The notes beneath the pieces are model-generated. The model saw only the letters and a list, made by a program, of their open reading frames with translations, had not been told where the DNA came from and did not search any database. From Hymenolepis diminuta (Eukaryota > Platyhelminthes > Cestoda > Cyclophyllidea > Hymenolepididae), in the NCBI GenBank assembly GCA_900708905.1, contig CAADRB010000032.1, forward strand, positions 429,427 through 493,426: a stretch of 64,000 bases of DNA, written 5' to 3'. Numbering within the stretch: the first letter of the stretch is position 1; every line of letters begins with the position of its first letter. Shown here one piece after another: positions 23,020 to 33,400 of the stretch. Made by a program: the position numbers and the translations under genes.

Positions 23020-25285
23020 AAATCTTTTGCTAAACCTCAGTAATCCTCTTAGCAGTCCAAATAGTTTCTGGCAGAGTCCTGTAGTATAAATTTGTCCCCA
23101 AAATTCACTAGGCTATGCCCAAAGTAGTAAGAACAAAGAAGGTACTGAGTGGGAAACGGTTATTGCTCACTCTAGCTCGCTGCCAGAAGCCTATTTATTG
23201 AATACAATCGACGCTATGCTTTAGAGATATTAATTATTGATAGGCTGGGGAGGCTTCTGCACCCACGGCCGCGCTTGTTCGCTAAGTGATCAGTGACAAA
23301 TCCGCACTTTCCAGTTTGTTCTAGTACACATGAGGTTCCCTTGATTAGCCTTGTTAGCGTTGTGGACACCACGGTACTCTCCCTCTAGAGCATTGCTAGA
23401 TCGCTAAAAGGTAAAAAATGCCCGATAATCTGTAAGGTAAGGTAACTCTTCCACCTCAAGGAGTGCGGGGGAGTTCAGGTCGAGACACGTAGGAAGTTGG
23501 AGTGGTAGATTTAACAGTATCCTGGAGTGAGGACTCGACTGAGGGAGTGGAAGGTTGTACAGTATCTTTAGAGGAGGACTGAGCACGAGTATTGTGAGTG
23601 CGTACATTATCCCAGAACACTATAGAAGGAGGGTTAGGAAGTACAGAATTAAGATTTGCAAGCGGTAAGTCATTGATGGTAGTTGGTGGCGGTTCGGCTG
23701 CTTGACTTCCGGTTTGAGATTTTCATGCATCTGTAGTCCCTTTTTTCGGCGTCTGTTTCATGCTGGATTTTGACTTATTGTTGACTGCAAGTAGGTTACA
23801 AGTGTTGCTTTTGGTAGGATTGAGGGCCGCAATTTATGGTTGATGGTTTGAAGTTTAGTAGACGGCGATGGAGATTGTGAAGAAGTTGGCATGTTGACGG
23901 GAATCGTTTTTGCGGAATTGATCCCCGTGGTCCGCACTTTCTGGTGAAGTTATGCGGTTTGAAAACCAGAAACGAGTTAGTGTGATTTACATAATGTTGA
24001 CGCCTTGTGATCCTCCATACTAGAAGCTTGTGCTTGGGGCTCCTGTGTTGGGTGACTGATTTGGACGGTTTTTTTCGGTTCACTGCAGTGGATTTTGGTG
24101 TCTTCCTCTTTCACTTGTCTTGTGTCTTGCCGGATGCGGTAGCATGTTCAGGCAGGAAGTCGTGCATGTCATCAGAATGTCCCGGAAGTTCTTGAGAGAG
24201 TTCTCGTATATGTGTTTAGAACAACTCAGTATCGAATTCCGTCACTAAGTTAGTTGTTTTGTTGTTTACAGTTAAGGTCAAGAGATTCTGCTATGTTCAA
24301 GTCTTGGTTATGGGGGTCCAAATAGCACAGAGAGATTGAAAAGTGGTTGCTTGTCGATTGTAGGGCCGAGCCAATGGGTTGAACAATGCATTTTTCTGCA
24401 GAACGAGGGATAACGCTGACGTTAGAACCGGTGAAGTTACCCTGAGAGGTCTTGGGGTATTTGCAACCTGGTTGACGTTTCCTGGCATCATCCCATACAT
24501 CCTATGATAGTAGCAGGTTTGATATCGATGTTTAAGAATTATATGATTGTTTCAAGAAACGAGGACGTTATTTGTTATCAGGAGACGTTTGGCACGAACA
24601 GTTCCAATTTCTCCAGTAGTTTGGTAAGGACATCGGACTATTGCATGAACACATGGCCGCCCAGAAAGTTCTTGAATTTTACTTTCTGCTTCAGGTAGTT
24701 CATCAAGGTTACTCCTATTGACGTTGTTAGCTAGACATGTCGCCATGTTCACAGGGAGACACTTCATCTGCCCTGATTTCGCCCAGAGGGGATCGCATGT
24801 GACCGAAGGAGTACGATCTTCCTGTTCGTAATTTTGAGAACACGTTTTTTTTTGAGAACCGAAGAGGCAACTAATGACAGTTCTTTTAAGTGTGTCGTAG
24901 GAGTTGTCTTCTGGTGCCTTGTCGACGATATTGATGGCTTGAGCGGCAACATCGGTTGGAAGAGCAGAAAAAGCTCGTTGAAACATTGTTTTCTGTTTGG
25001 AAATGCCCCGCAATTGAAAACTCTTCTCCAATTGGCGAAAACAGACCTAAGGAATCCTTGGATTGGATAAGTGATAGGAGCGGCCACTGCACTCACTACA
25101 GGTTCTGATTCATTAGACATTCTGGGGTTGAAGAAAAAAGTCTAGAGTGATTTGAGCGCAGATAGTAAGAATTGGTGAAAATAGCCGGAGGAGAAAAATA
25201 ACCAGATATGTTGCGCAGAGAGATAGAAAGATTTTTTCAGGCTGAGCAAATTACGTCACCAATTATGTAGCGGATACTATATCCC
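23020..25285 (-). mobile_element. Ty3/gypsy-like LTR element, family B: gag only, pol absent
   Basis: Read on minus. A short remnant of the 5' LTR end (ATCCGCTACA, finishing at 25266) is followed by TAAT and a primer-binding-site-like TGGTGACGTAATTTG at about 25261-25247. Next come gag fragments (25120 to about 23800). A polypurine tract AGAGGGAGAG (about 23380-23390) then abuts a 3' LTR (about 23371-23020) homologous to the solo LTR at 8490-8844. The internal region is only about 1.9 kb and I see no protease, reverse transcriptase or integrase. Apart from its last ~20 bp the 5' LTR is missing. The primer site type is known from CsRn1-like flatworm elements. Confidence 0.75.
23800..25120 (-). 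pseudogene. Decayed gag of the family B LTR element
   Basis: Gag is the structural capsid polyprotein of LTR retrotransposons. Its likely ATG is at 25120 (MSNESEPVVSAV). The conserved capsid block continues in a different frame: FQLRGISKQKTMFQRAFSAL and then APEDNSYDTLKRTV (about 25020-24880). Known flatworm Ty3/gypsy gags have F.LRGI..Q.TMF..V.SALP and .P..N.YD.LK in the same order. The frame change near 25020 indicates at least one frameshift. Further on, FTRKCGPRGSIPQKR (about 23950-23900) resembles the zinc-finger-proximal part of such gags, but the full Cys/His set is not intact. This is non-functional as it stands. Confidence 0.65.
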
Positions 25286-25289
25286 TTCA

Positions 25290-26190
25290 CAGGCCATCTT
25301 GGAAATGACAACTGCATAACAATTCGTCTATGTATACTACCGATGCCGATTCCTTGGATGTATGATTTATTGTCAAAATGTACGTTGGGCAACATAGCAC
25401 TTAAATGAATAAAAATTTAATCTCGTATTGATAACCATGTTATTTGAAATATCTTTAAGAAATCCACTCTGAGAAATACTGCCAGAAGCCATCAGTTTTG
25501 TATCAGAAAGCACTGAAAAACGCGTCAGTCCCAAATTGTGCATTATTAGCTGAATCAAGCCAACTGCATAATGTGAGAGAATAGATAAATAACTTCCAGG
25601 CCGAAAGATGAATTAAATGCAAGGCAAGACAGAAAATTTATGTAATCCATTAAGCAACTAAGATAAAAATTAAAATGAGAATATTTTTAATGAACATAAT
25701 GATAATTCTTCAGGTACATAAGAGCTTTGTAAAGACTAATTATCAAGATACTAGAGACAGCGTGCCTTCACAAATTTATAGGAATAATGAGTGACTTGAG
25801 ATCATCTGTAGGAATCGCTCATCCCGAACCTTGAGCTATGTTTTTCGGCTTCATAACTCTTGAGTTTTTACTTTTCAGAGAAATCTCTACTGTCTTTTTG
25901 GTCTTCGATGCGCTTATAAGTGCGACAAGAATTTTTAGAGCCCATCTTCTTACACATTCTCAAATCTAACCTATCAAGCAAGCAAACCCCTTGAAGAAAT
26001 TTCTCCCCTTTTATCATGCATTTCCTGGTTTTATTAAGTAAAAATCTCATGGTCTTATAATTTTTGGAAATTTTTACTTCATTCGTAAGAGAGAATTTAA
26101 GTTAGGAAAGAATAGATTCAAGGTGCATTTTCTTATATATTCTTACTTAGCCAAACCTTTAACCGTTGGCTTTCACTTGTGGTAACTTCA
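25290..26190. other. Gene-less AT-rich stretch
   Basis: No coding region or recognised repeat between the gag element and the inverted solo LTR. Two 60-codon minus frames (25373 and 25868) show no domain. Confidence 0.5.
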
Positions 26191-26197
26191 TTTAACT

Positions 26198-26732
26198 TGT
26201 TGGAGTTAGATAACAACCAACGGTTTGCAGCTAACAAATTACGACAACCAATCCGTAGCTGTTTGAGTAAGAGCTAACAACAATTGTGAAGCAGAACACC
26301 AAGAGTTGAGTAGACCAAAAATGTATTCAAGGAAGCCACAACGAGTAACAGAGAGAGGGAGAGAGCAGCTAGCTGAGGAAGAGAGGGAATGAACAGGACG
26401 TGTAGGAGTCCGCCCTGACCAGTGTGTGCTGTTGTCCGGAAAACAAGGGTAGCTTTATATGAGTCACTTGGGTAAGGCCACGTCCGAGCATGAGCGCGGA
26501 TGTGCCTTTTTATGTGAAGCGAGGCGGTTTTAGAAAAGAGGGAAAATCGATGGACGCGCTTATACATGTCAGACTGGGGTTATGCGTCATAGGGACATAG
26601 ATGAGGTCGCTCCAACTTCGTGGGCGGAANNNNNNNNNNNNNNNNNNNNNNNNNNNNNNNNNNNNNNNNNNNNNNNNNNGGAGAATGCGAATAAAAGGTA
26701 ATTCTGGAAAATGAACAGAGAGTTATCCTTCA
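26198..26732 (-). mobile_element. Solo LTR, family A, copy 2 (503 bp plus gap padding)
   Basis: Minus-strand copy of the LTR at 20201-20703. It has the same termini (TGAAGG...CCAACA on minus) and its own 4-bp duplication, AACT on plus (26194-26197 and 26733-26736). The 97-codon internal frame is unchanged, and all readable bases I compared are identical to copy 1. Its length is 535 bp including 50 Ns. Copy 1 has 18 bases in the gapped place, so the corrected length is again 503. A different duplication from copy 1 shows an independent insertion. Confidence 0.9.
26630..26679. other. Assembly gap (50 N)
   Basis: A run of exactly 50 Ns inside the family A solo LTR. Alignment with copy 1 indicates that about 18 bp are missing, so 50 is placeholder padding. 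Confidence 0.95.
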
Positions 26733-26736
26733 AACT

Positions 26737-27255
26737 GAACAGAATTAGACAATGCTGACGTAATGGCTAAATTCTCGATCCACTTCCTCAGCCAACAATC
26801 AGGTTACATCTACTCTTATTCTGATTAAAAAAATAAAACTGGAAGCTTTCCTTAAAATTAAGAATGATAAAATTATTAAATATTTCCTTGATTTTTAATC
26901 CGTCTTAGCAAGAGTAATCCAGCAAGCGGTAGGTAGCCCTAATTAAATGTCCCTACAATAAAAGATGGCCAATCGAATTAAAGATTTGTTCCAGTTACTT
27001 AAGGCGTTTGTTAATGAACCGTCTCCACTCCAGCCTACAGATATATTAATGAGTTCTGAAATTATTTATGTGAATTTGGAATGTGACCATTAATTAAGAT
27101 TTGACATATTCTAAAGCGCCAATAAATGACCGAAAAGTCAGGAATATTAGAAAACATAATCCCGACAATGGAGAATCAAGTGGATTATCGAACAGCACGT
27201 TCAAACAGATCACGTTGTTAGGTATGCTATAGCACGTTATCATTTCCTAAACGAC
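26737..27255. other. Upstream region of the arrestin gene
   Basis: AT-rich; no exon recognised. An in-frame TAA at about 27160 closes the arrestin frame upstream, so the ATG at 27256 is the first usable one unless a 5' non-coding exon exists. Confidence 0.5.
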
Positions 27256-29175
27256 ATGGCCATTAACCCTGGAGATTCTCGACTTCACCTCTATCTAAAT
27301 GGAACTATTCAGCCCGTTTGGAAGAAATTATCGCCGTCTAAATGTGTTGGTCTTTATCTACTACATAGGGATTACTGGTCCAACTATGAATTTAAGGATT
27401 CTAAATTGCCTTTGAACCCTTCAGAACTAGATTTTAGACCTGAGCATAATGGAATCATTGAAGGGGTCGCTCAATTTTCTCCATGGTTGCTGCAATTTCG
27501 GGGTACACTCTATGCTGAAGTTTGTGCTCACTGTCGAATATCCCCGTTAGATTTGAACGAATTTGATTCCATAAGAGATGAAGTTGTCTTTTCAGAACGA
27601 GTAATGCTATGTCCTGATTTTATTCATTGTGATTATACTTACTTTAAATACCCTCCAGGTGATTTGAATGAATATAGCACTAAGTTGGAACAGCTCTATG
27701 ATAAAATGGGAGGCCCCTGTGCGGCGAAATTCATTGATTCTCTGGAACATCGTGAAAAGCCTTGCGTAACCTACAATTTTCCCTTTAGGTTTGATATTAA
27801 TAGCGGTCCTGATTCAATTACGATCAAATCAACTAAACGAAACTCTATTAATGGACATGCCGCTCCCAAAACTAGGCAAGAACTCTACAATGATGCTCTA
27901 TATGGTTTCCAAGAGGACGAAGAATGCAGTGATTATGAATATTTCAGTGATTCAGATGGTGATATTAGTCTTCCGAGAATCCGACATCCCGGTGAACCTA
28001 TTAAAACACCTAAGGTAATTCGAAAAACCGATATCAAGAGGCAGTTGATAAGGGATGGTTTCCACGCTGATTCGTATCCTTGGAGGCCTGGAGGCAAACA
28101 TAGTCCGAAAGCCGGTATTTACTGGACCGTTAAAGTATACGCAATTAACCAATCTGAGACAAAACCTGAAATGACTAATCTAGCACAGTTAAGAATTAGA
28201 AAAATGACCTATATTCCGATAGATACCGTGCTGCGCCTTCAAGTACCACCACAAATCAATACTGATTATTCATTAGCAGTCGAACCTTGGAAAAGTAGTG
28301 ATGGAGGAGTAATTACCTTAATTGCTCAACTAGATAAGGTTTTCTATCGAATGGGTGAACCTATTAAGGTGAATATAAAGATTCACAACAGCTCGTGCAG
28401 AGTTATTCAACAAGTAAACGTAGAGGTAGTTCAGTCTATTCGACTGAAACATGCTTCAGACAAGGAGTGGAGAAATGTAATATGCCGGAAGGAAGTAACA
28501 GCCGAAAGAGACGACAATGAAATGCCTATTCTGCCAGCTACAGAGAAACTTAGATTACAGTGTTACCTATGCCCTTGGAAATCTGTAAGTGAACTAGATA
28601 AAGACAAATTTCCGGTAGATTTAAAGCCTAGATTGCTTTATTGTGTTCACCCACCAGCAAGATATGAGCTGATTCCTAAAAGAAGACCGGCATTTTCAAC
28701 TCTGAATGGAGTTATTGAACAAATGCTTGCTTTTCGAGAAATAAAAACTAACGTAAAGGAGGAAGAAAATCCTTATGATAATTGCCAATGTAACGAGAGA
28801 AAGACTGCTCACCAGAGGGAACAAATATCAGTGAGTTATGAAGTTGTCTTGAGGGCAATTTTAAGACCTCAAAATCTTCCAGATCCTTTGGCTCAAGATA
28901 CACTTTTGAGAGAAGTGAATTTAGTAAATGGGCTACCGAACCTTCCAAAGGGAGAAATTGTTGGAAATAAAGGGCCCTGTGTGGCCCTTCCGGTTATATT
29001 CAATACAACTGAACCAGAAAAAGAGGCGTCAATACCAATAGCAAACTTTAACTTTGACACAAAATACGAAATACCAAAGACGACGAAACCATGGGAACCG
29101 AGTGACGGGAAGGGTTTCTTTTTAATTAAAGAACAAAGAAAAACAACTAAAAGTATGACTTCTAATAAGGCATGA
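27256..29175 (+). CDS. Divergent arrestin-like protein, single coding exon
   Basis: Predicted 639-residue protein with a two-lobed arrestin layout. The N-lobe starts at about residue 17 (TIQPVWKKLSPSKCVGLYLL), matching the VFKKxSPNxKLxLYL opening of arrestins. GIIEGVA (66-72) corresponds to the DGVV strand and TLYAEVCAHCR to the VTLTCAFRYG strand. GIYWTVKVYA at about 287-296 and RIRKMTYIPI at about 313-322 match the end of the N-lobe (VxFEIRAF, IRKVQYAP). The C-lobe runs from about 349 (GGVITLIAQLDKVFYRMGEP) to ISVSYEVVLRAIL (523-535) and CVALPVIF (575-582). Arrestins bind phosphorylated receptors and scaffold trafficking. Unusual points are length (animal visual and beta arrestins are about 400 residues), an inserted linker at about 190-285 with an acidic patch EDEECSDYEYFSDSDGD (220-236), a Cys-containing insert near 505-520, and no introns. 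It converges with NDUFB4. Confidence 0.85.
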   Translation: MAINPGDSRLHLYLNGTIQPVWKKLSPSKCVGLYLLHRDYWSNYEFKDSKLPLNPSELDFRPEHNGIIEGVAQFSPWLLQFRGTLYAEVCAHCRISPLDLNEFDSIRDEVVFSERVMLCPDFIHCDYTYFKYPPGDLNEYSTKLEQLYDKMGGPCAAKFIDSLEHREKPCVTYNFPFRFDINSGPDSITIKSTKRNSINGHAAPKTRQELYNDALYGFQEDEECSDYEYFSDSDGDISLPRIRHPGEPIKTPKVIRKTDIKRQLIRDGFHADSYPWRPGGKHSPKAGIYWTVKVYAINQSETKPEMTNLAQLRIRKMTYIPIDTVLRLQVPPQINTDYSLAVEPWKSSDGGVITLIAQLDKVFYRMGEPIKVNIKIHNSSCRVIQQVNVEVVQSIRLKHASDKEWRNVICRKEVTAERDDNEMPILPATEKLRLQCYLCPWKSVSELDKDKFPVDLKPRLLYCVHPPARYELIPKRRPAFSTLNGVIEQMLAFREIKTNVKEEENPYDNCQCNERKTAHQREQISVSYEVVLRAILRPQNLPDPLAQDTLLREVNLVNGLPNLPKGEIVGNKGPCVALPVIFNTTEPEKEASIPIANFNFDTKYEIPKTTKPWEPSDGKGFFLIKEQRKTTKSMTSNKA

Positions 29176-29185
29176 ATTCCAAATG

Positions 29186-29191
29186 AATAAA
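29186..29191 (+). terminator. Polyadenylation signal AATAAA of the arrestin gene
   Basis: A canonical AATAAA lies 11 bp after the stop codon, followed by T/G-containing sequence. That is very close to the stop, and the signal is assigned by position only. Confidence 0.5.
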
Positions 29192-29429
29192 TTTGTCTCG
29201 ACGAAAACTACTTATAACCTAGGTAAAGTGTATAAATTTACGAGTAACAAAGACTGAGCAATGAGTAGGGAAAAAGGATAACGTTAAAAACGTAGCTTAA
29301 TAAGAGTTTCGATAAATAACTTTAATGACAAACTGATACAAGACAAAAAATAATACCAGTGATTAGGCGAGCATATATATTTGGCTATACAAAATACTAA
29401 CATAACTAGATGAAGCTCAGCGACAGCAT

Positions 29430-30004
29430 TTACTTTGGGCTGAACCTCAAGGCGCGAGTTTTATAATCAACTTCGCCCCTTTCGACTTCAGATAAGAGGC
29501 GATTCTATGAAGAAAATAAATGTAGGGGTTAATAGCAGTAAGAAGTATGTGGAAAGAGAATAAACAATAATTTACTCTGCGAGAAGACAAGCCCCAGTAA
29601 ACCAACCCGAAAAAGGCAACAAAGGCGGAAACTACGAAGCAGCCTTTGGTCGACGGTTTAATATATTCGGCATAAGTAACACGAGCAGAGAACCATCGTT
29701 GCATGTTCGGATCGTGCTGAAATGTACACAGAGTTGAAAGATTAGCAAAAAAGAGAAACAATGTGTAAGAAGTATAAAACACGGAAGAAAGAGAAGAGAA
29801 AATAATCAAGAATCTAAAAAAAACATGGTATGTAAATATGAATTTAAAGCCTACAATAACGCCCTGTGGCGGATTAAATGGATTTGTTTTAATTCGTCTG
29901 TACTCGTCCTTCATAGCATTTCTGTATTGTGCACGAGCCTTAATAGCAGCTTGTTCTTCAGGGCTTTCGTGATAATGCTTCCAAGGATTGAAAGTTGCGG
30001 ACAT
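29430..30004 (-). CDS. NDUFB4: NADH dehydrogenase 1 beta subcomplex subunit 4 (B15), three exons
   Basis: Accessory subunit of mitochondrial complex I in the inner membrane. Exons on minus are 30004-29855, 29716-29576 and 29504-29430. The two GT-AG introns are 138 and 71 nt, both phase 0, and the product is 121 residues (human 129). The N-terminal part has SPEEQAAIKARAQYRNAM, matching SPETRRAQAERLAIRAQL. GVIHDPNMQRWFSARV is formed across the first splice (compare GLIENPALLRWAYART). A single membrane segment lies at about 75-93 (CFVVSAFVAFFGLVYWGL), followed by SSRR and a charged tail (LLSEVERGEVDYKTRALRFS). The ATG at 30004 was chosen because no earlier in-frame ATG exists before a stop, though an extra 5' exon is possible. 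The stop lies 254 bp from the convergent arrestin gene. Confidence 0.92.
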
Positions 30005-30489
30005 AGTAAAGGCCCAATGAGTTTCTTGCAAGTTGCGGTAACCATTAGAACGATTAAAACTACGCTTCACAAAATATCATATATTGCAATTTTAATAGAT
30101 TTTTTAATAAATTTTATTACGTAAAATAAATCAATTTTACCTTTAATTTTTAATTTTATTTTAAACGCCAATTAAATTTTACCACAAAAAATCAATCAAT
30201 TTTGTTAATTAAGTGACAAAATATTACAAAGTTATAATAATGGTGTTTACCATTTGATGACAATCATTACAACTTTCTGGTTTTACTATCTCGAACTTAC
30301 AATCTTTCGCCTGTTATTCGGCCCTTAACTTTGCTGAAAACTAACGGATTAAGGAGGTGTAATTCCGATTTTTATTTTCCATGTCTTTTATTCTGTACCT
30401 CAACAATGTTGTTTATTTATTGTATACCGTTAAAACCTTTGATATCAATTTTGTTCTGAGATATTTTTATAAACTTGAACTAGATATTG
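30005..30489. promoter_or_regulatory. Putative shared promoter region of NDUFB4 and the coiled-coil gene
   Basis: 485 bp between divergent start codons, very AT-rich, with no recognisable exon. Several TATA-like strings occur by composition, so none is assigned. Confidence 0.4.
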
Positions 30490-33400
30490 ATGGATGAAGA
30501 GGATGATGATGTTCATGACACTTGCCGAAGTAAAATATCTCGTTTTCGGAAGAAGTTTAGAAGTGCTCACGATCAGTCTTTCGGAACTGGTGGTGGAGAT
30601 GTAAGTTTAAGTTTATTATTGAGCATTTCAGTATTATATTTTTTAATAAACAATAGATTTTGCTATTTACTGGTTGTCTTTTCGCTATCAGACCTTTATA
30701 TCAAGTGACGACGTCGTAAACACACGTAGACTGCACAGTCGATGGCACGAACATGATGATCTTGAATTGGCACTGCGTCAACTTGATGACAATAAAATTC
30801 AAGCCATGCCCCTTAAATTTTGGTGAGCTTTTAATTACGGTGTTATGTTATTTCAACTTTATGATCGTATATAAAACCTCATGCTGAAAGCTTAGTTGAA
30901 AATATATGCCTGTTAAATGCAATTTAATTCGTGTAAGAAATACTTCAGTTTATTCTATAATTAGCATTTATTTACTAAGTATGCAACATCGTCTCCGGTA
31001 TTAGTTTCGCATTGTGTTTTATTGTCTTTTCCTGTATTTCCGGAAGTCATTTCTCTTTACCATGTCCATTACCATGGTTACCGCGTTTGCTCCTTCTATT
31101 TATCTAAAGAGTAGTTTAAACGTTTGATTTCTGTATTCCTAAAACATATTGATTTTATTTTCATAATAGGAAGGATATGGTCATTCGCGTCCAATATCTT
31201 ATTGATACGAACCGCTTATTGCGAGCCGATGTTGCTCATTTAAGAAGCCAACATCACTGTCCTCTGCATACATGCAAGTTTTCTTCAATGTATTTATTAA
31301 AAATGTTATCCATTTATTTCACATACCATTGTTTTTTTCATCCCATGGATTGTAACGTTCGATAATTGTCAGCTGGCGATTTTTGATTGATTGCTCATTC
31401 TAAAATCACGCAATGGATCGTTCAGGATAAAACCATTCCCTAAGTATTGACACCTTCCTCTTAATTCCAAATTCCATTTCTTACTCATTCCTCTTTTCCT
31501 CCACTCATTTATAATTGTTTAATAGACACGTGATCCCACTTAATTCTTCTCGCCAGGGAAGGTTCTTTTATCATGTTACCTGAATAAATCTTTAATTCTA
31601 TGAGGGGTTATTAGGTCTAATTTGGTGTGGCTCTTAAGAATAGTTTGATTTTAGATTATTGGTACTTTTTAGGCTAGCAAACAGAACTTGCTACTTTAGA
31701 CCCAACTTAATTCGATGTAGATCATTGAAAATGTGCAAAATCTCCAAGACTGAAAATGCTGCGATCATTGAAACGATGGTGATTACTATCCTGCTTAATA
31801 TACTTTCTTTCCGGGCTGTTGGAATTAAAGTGAGATATTTTTGTTAATGAATTGTCAATGTAATTTTGAAAGAATGTTGGTCTGGAATCATTTCATTTAT
31901 TTATAGTGTTGGATTCCGACTCTTAAAATATATCAATTGGAGAATTTGATCTGCTCTCTATATTTATTAATACTGGCGTTCCTCTTGATTAACATTTCCA
32001 TATGTCCTACCTCGACGTGCTGTTAAAGTTTATGCCGTCGTGTGTACTTAAGTATTAACCAGACGACGTAATTTCTCATTATTAGCTATCTGTTCGATGT
32101 CCCACCAAATTTTCACTATACTCTTCATATTCCTTTCTTTTTTGAGGGAAGTTCTTCTGAAGTTTGAAAGACAGTAGATTACAGTTAAATTTTCCCATAC
32201 TACTGATTTAAAATGTAGACCTCTCCAAGAGACCATGGTTTTCGTTCGGTAACAAGTTCATATCGAACTTGCCATTGGTGGTTGTATGAATTCAAGATTA
32301 CCCAATGATTTTAAATGACTCGATTGAGGTAGTAGGTGTGGCTCTGAATCTCTTTTGTTCTTCTCTAATTAATTTGTCAATTTGGATAATTAAAAAATGA
32401 CTTGGAGCTAGGGATTCGTCCGCGAAATAAAGTTATAATAGTTTAATCATTCTGTCTTGCGACCTTTGAGAACATATACATTGTAGTAATTACGAACTGC
32501 CTAGTTTTGCCTGTTCTTTATTTGTCCTTTAACAGTCAATGAACTGGCTAAGTGGATTTATTATCCATTTTTCTTCTATGAAATTCTAACAGGAGCATTT
32601 GAAGAGCCTTTGAAATACTACATTTTTACTTGTGATGATCTAACATCCTATTTAACAATTATTGTTAGTACTACTACTTACTATTTGCCAGTAGCTATTC
32701 TATCAACATTTAATTTGTAGGTAAGTATTCAAGCGGATGTCTTGCTCAGGAATACTACACCACGCCCATTACTCCCGTAAGTTTAATTTGCGATTCATTC
32801 ACTTATGACTCCATTTTTCTCTTAATTTCGCATATATTGTAGGCAAATCACGATGAATGCGATCGCAGATGTCAATATCTCGAGGAAGAAATCGAATCAC
32901 TCAAAAAAGAACGAGCGCAGCTACGACAACAGAACTCATCTGTGCATGATCTCATAAGGCAAGTGTCCCAGCTGCTAGTTTTCTATCGACTTTTAAATTG
33001 ATTATCTACTAATAAACATTCAAGTGAGAGTGATCTAATTCCATATAGACAGGTTTTATCAATCATATTTCCAATAGTGTTTAAATTGGGAATCTCCAGT
33101 ACTTTTATTTTTTCGCCTAATTTTCTTTGACACGCGCGAGGTTAAATTGACGTACGCTTAAGCTAATTATTTATTAAAAATAACAAAATATTTCACTTTT
33201 CTTTATATACTGATTAATATTGTTTATCATGTATTGGCACTGGTGAGCTCCAAATGCGTGTTTGCTTTTTGGCGAAGTATATGCATTGCTATAGTTAAGA
33301 GCTTTAATTGGGTCTTTATTTTGCTGTGTTCTTATCGCTATTTATCACGTTAGTCTTGTGCCTTTCTACGGAACAGACTTAGAAAGATTATGCCCCTAAT

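Noticed and set aside
20201..26732. Inverted identical sequences as terminal inverted repeats of one 6.5-kb DNA transposon
   Set aside because: Each copy has its own 4-bp target duplication and LTR-style TG...CA ends, and the interval includes a TAF8 exon and an unrelated gag element.
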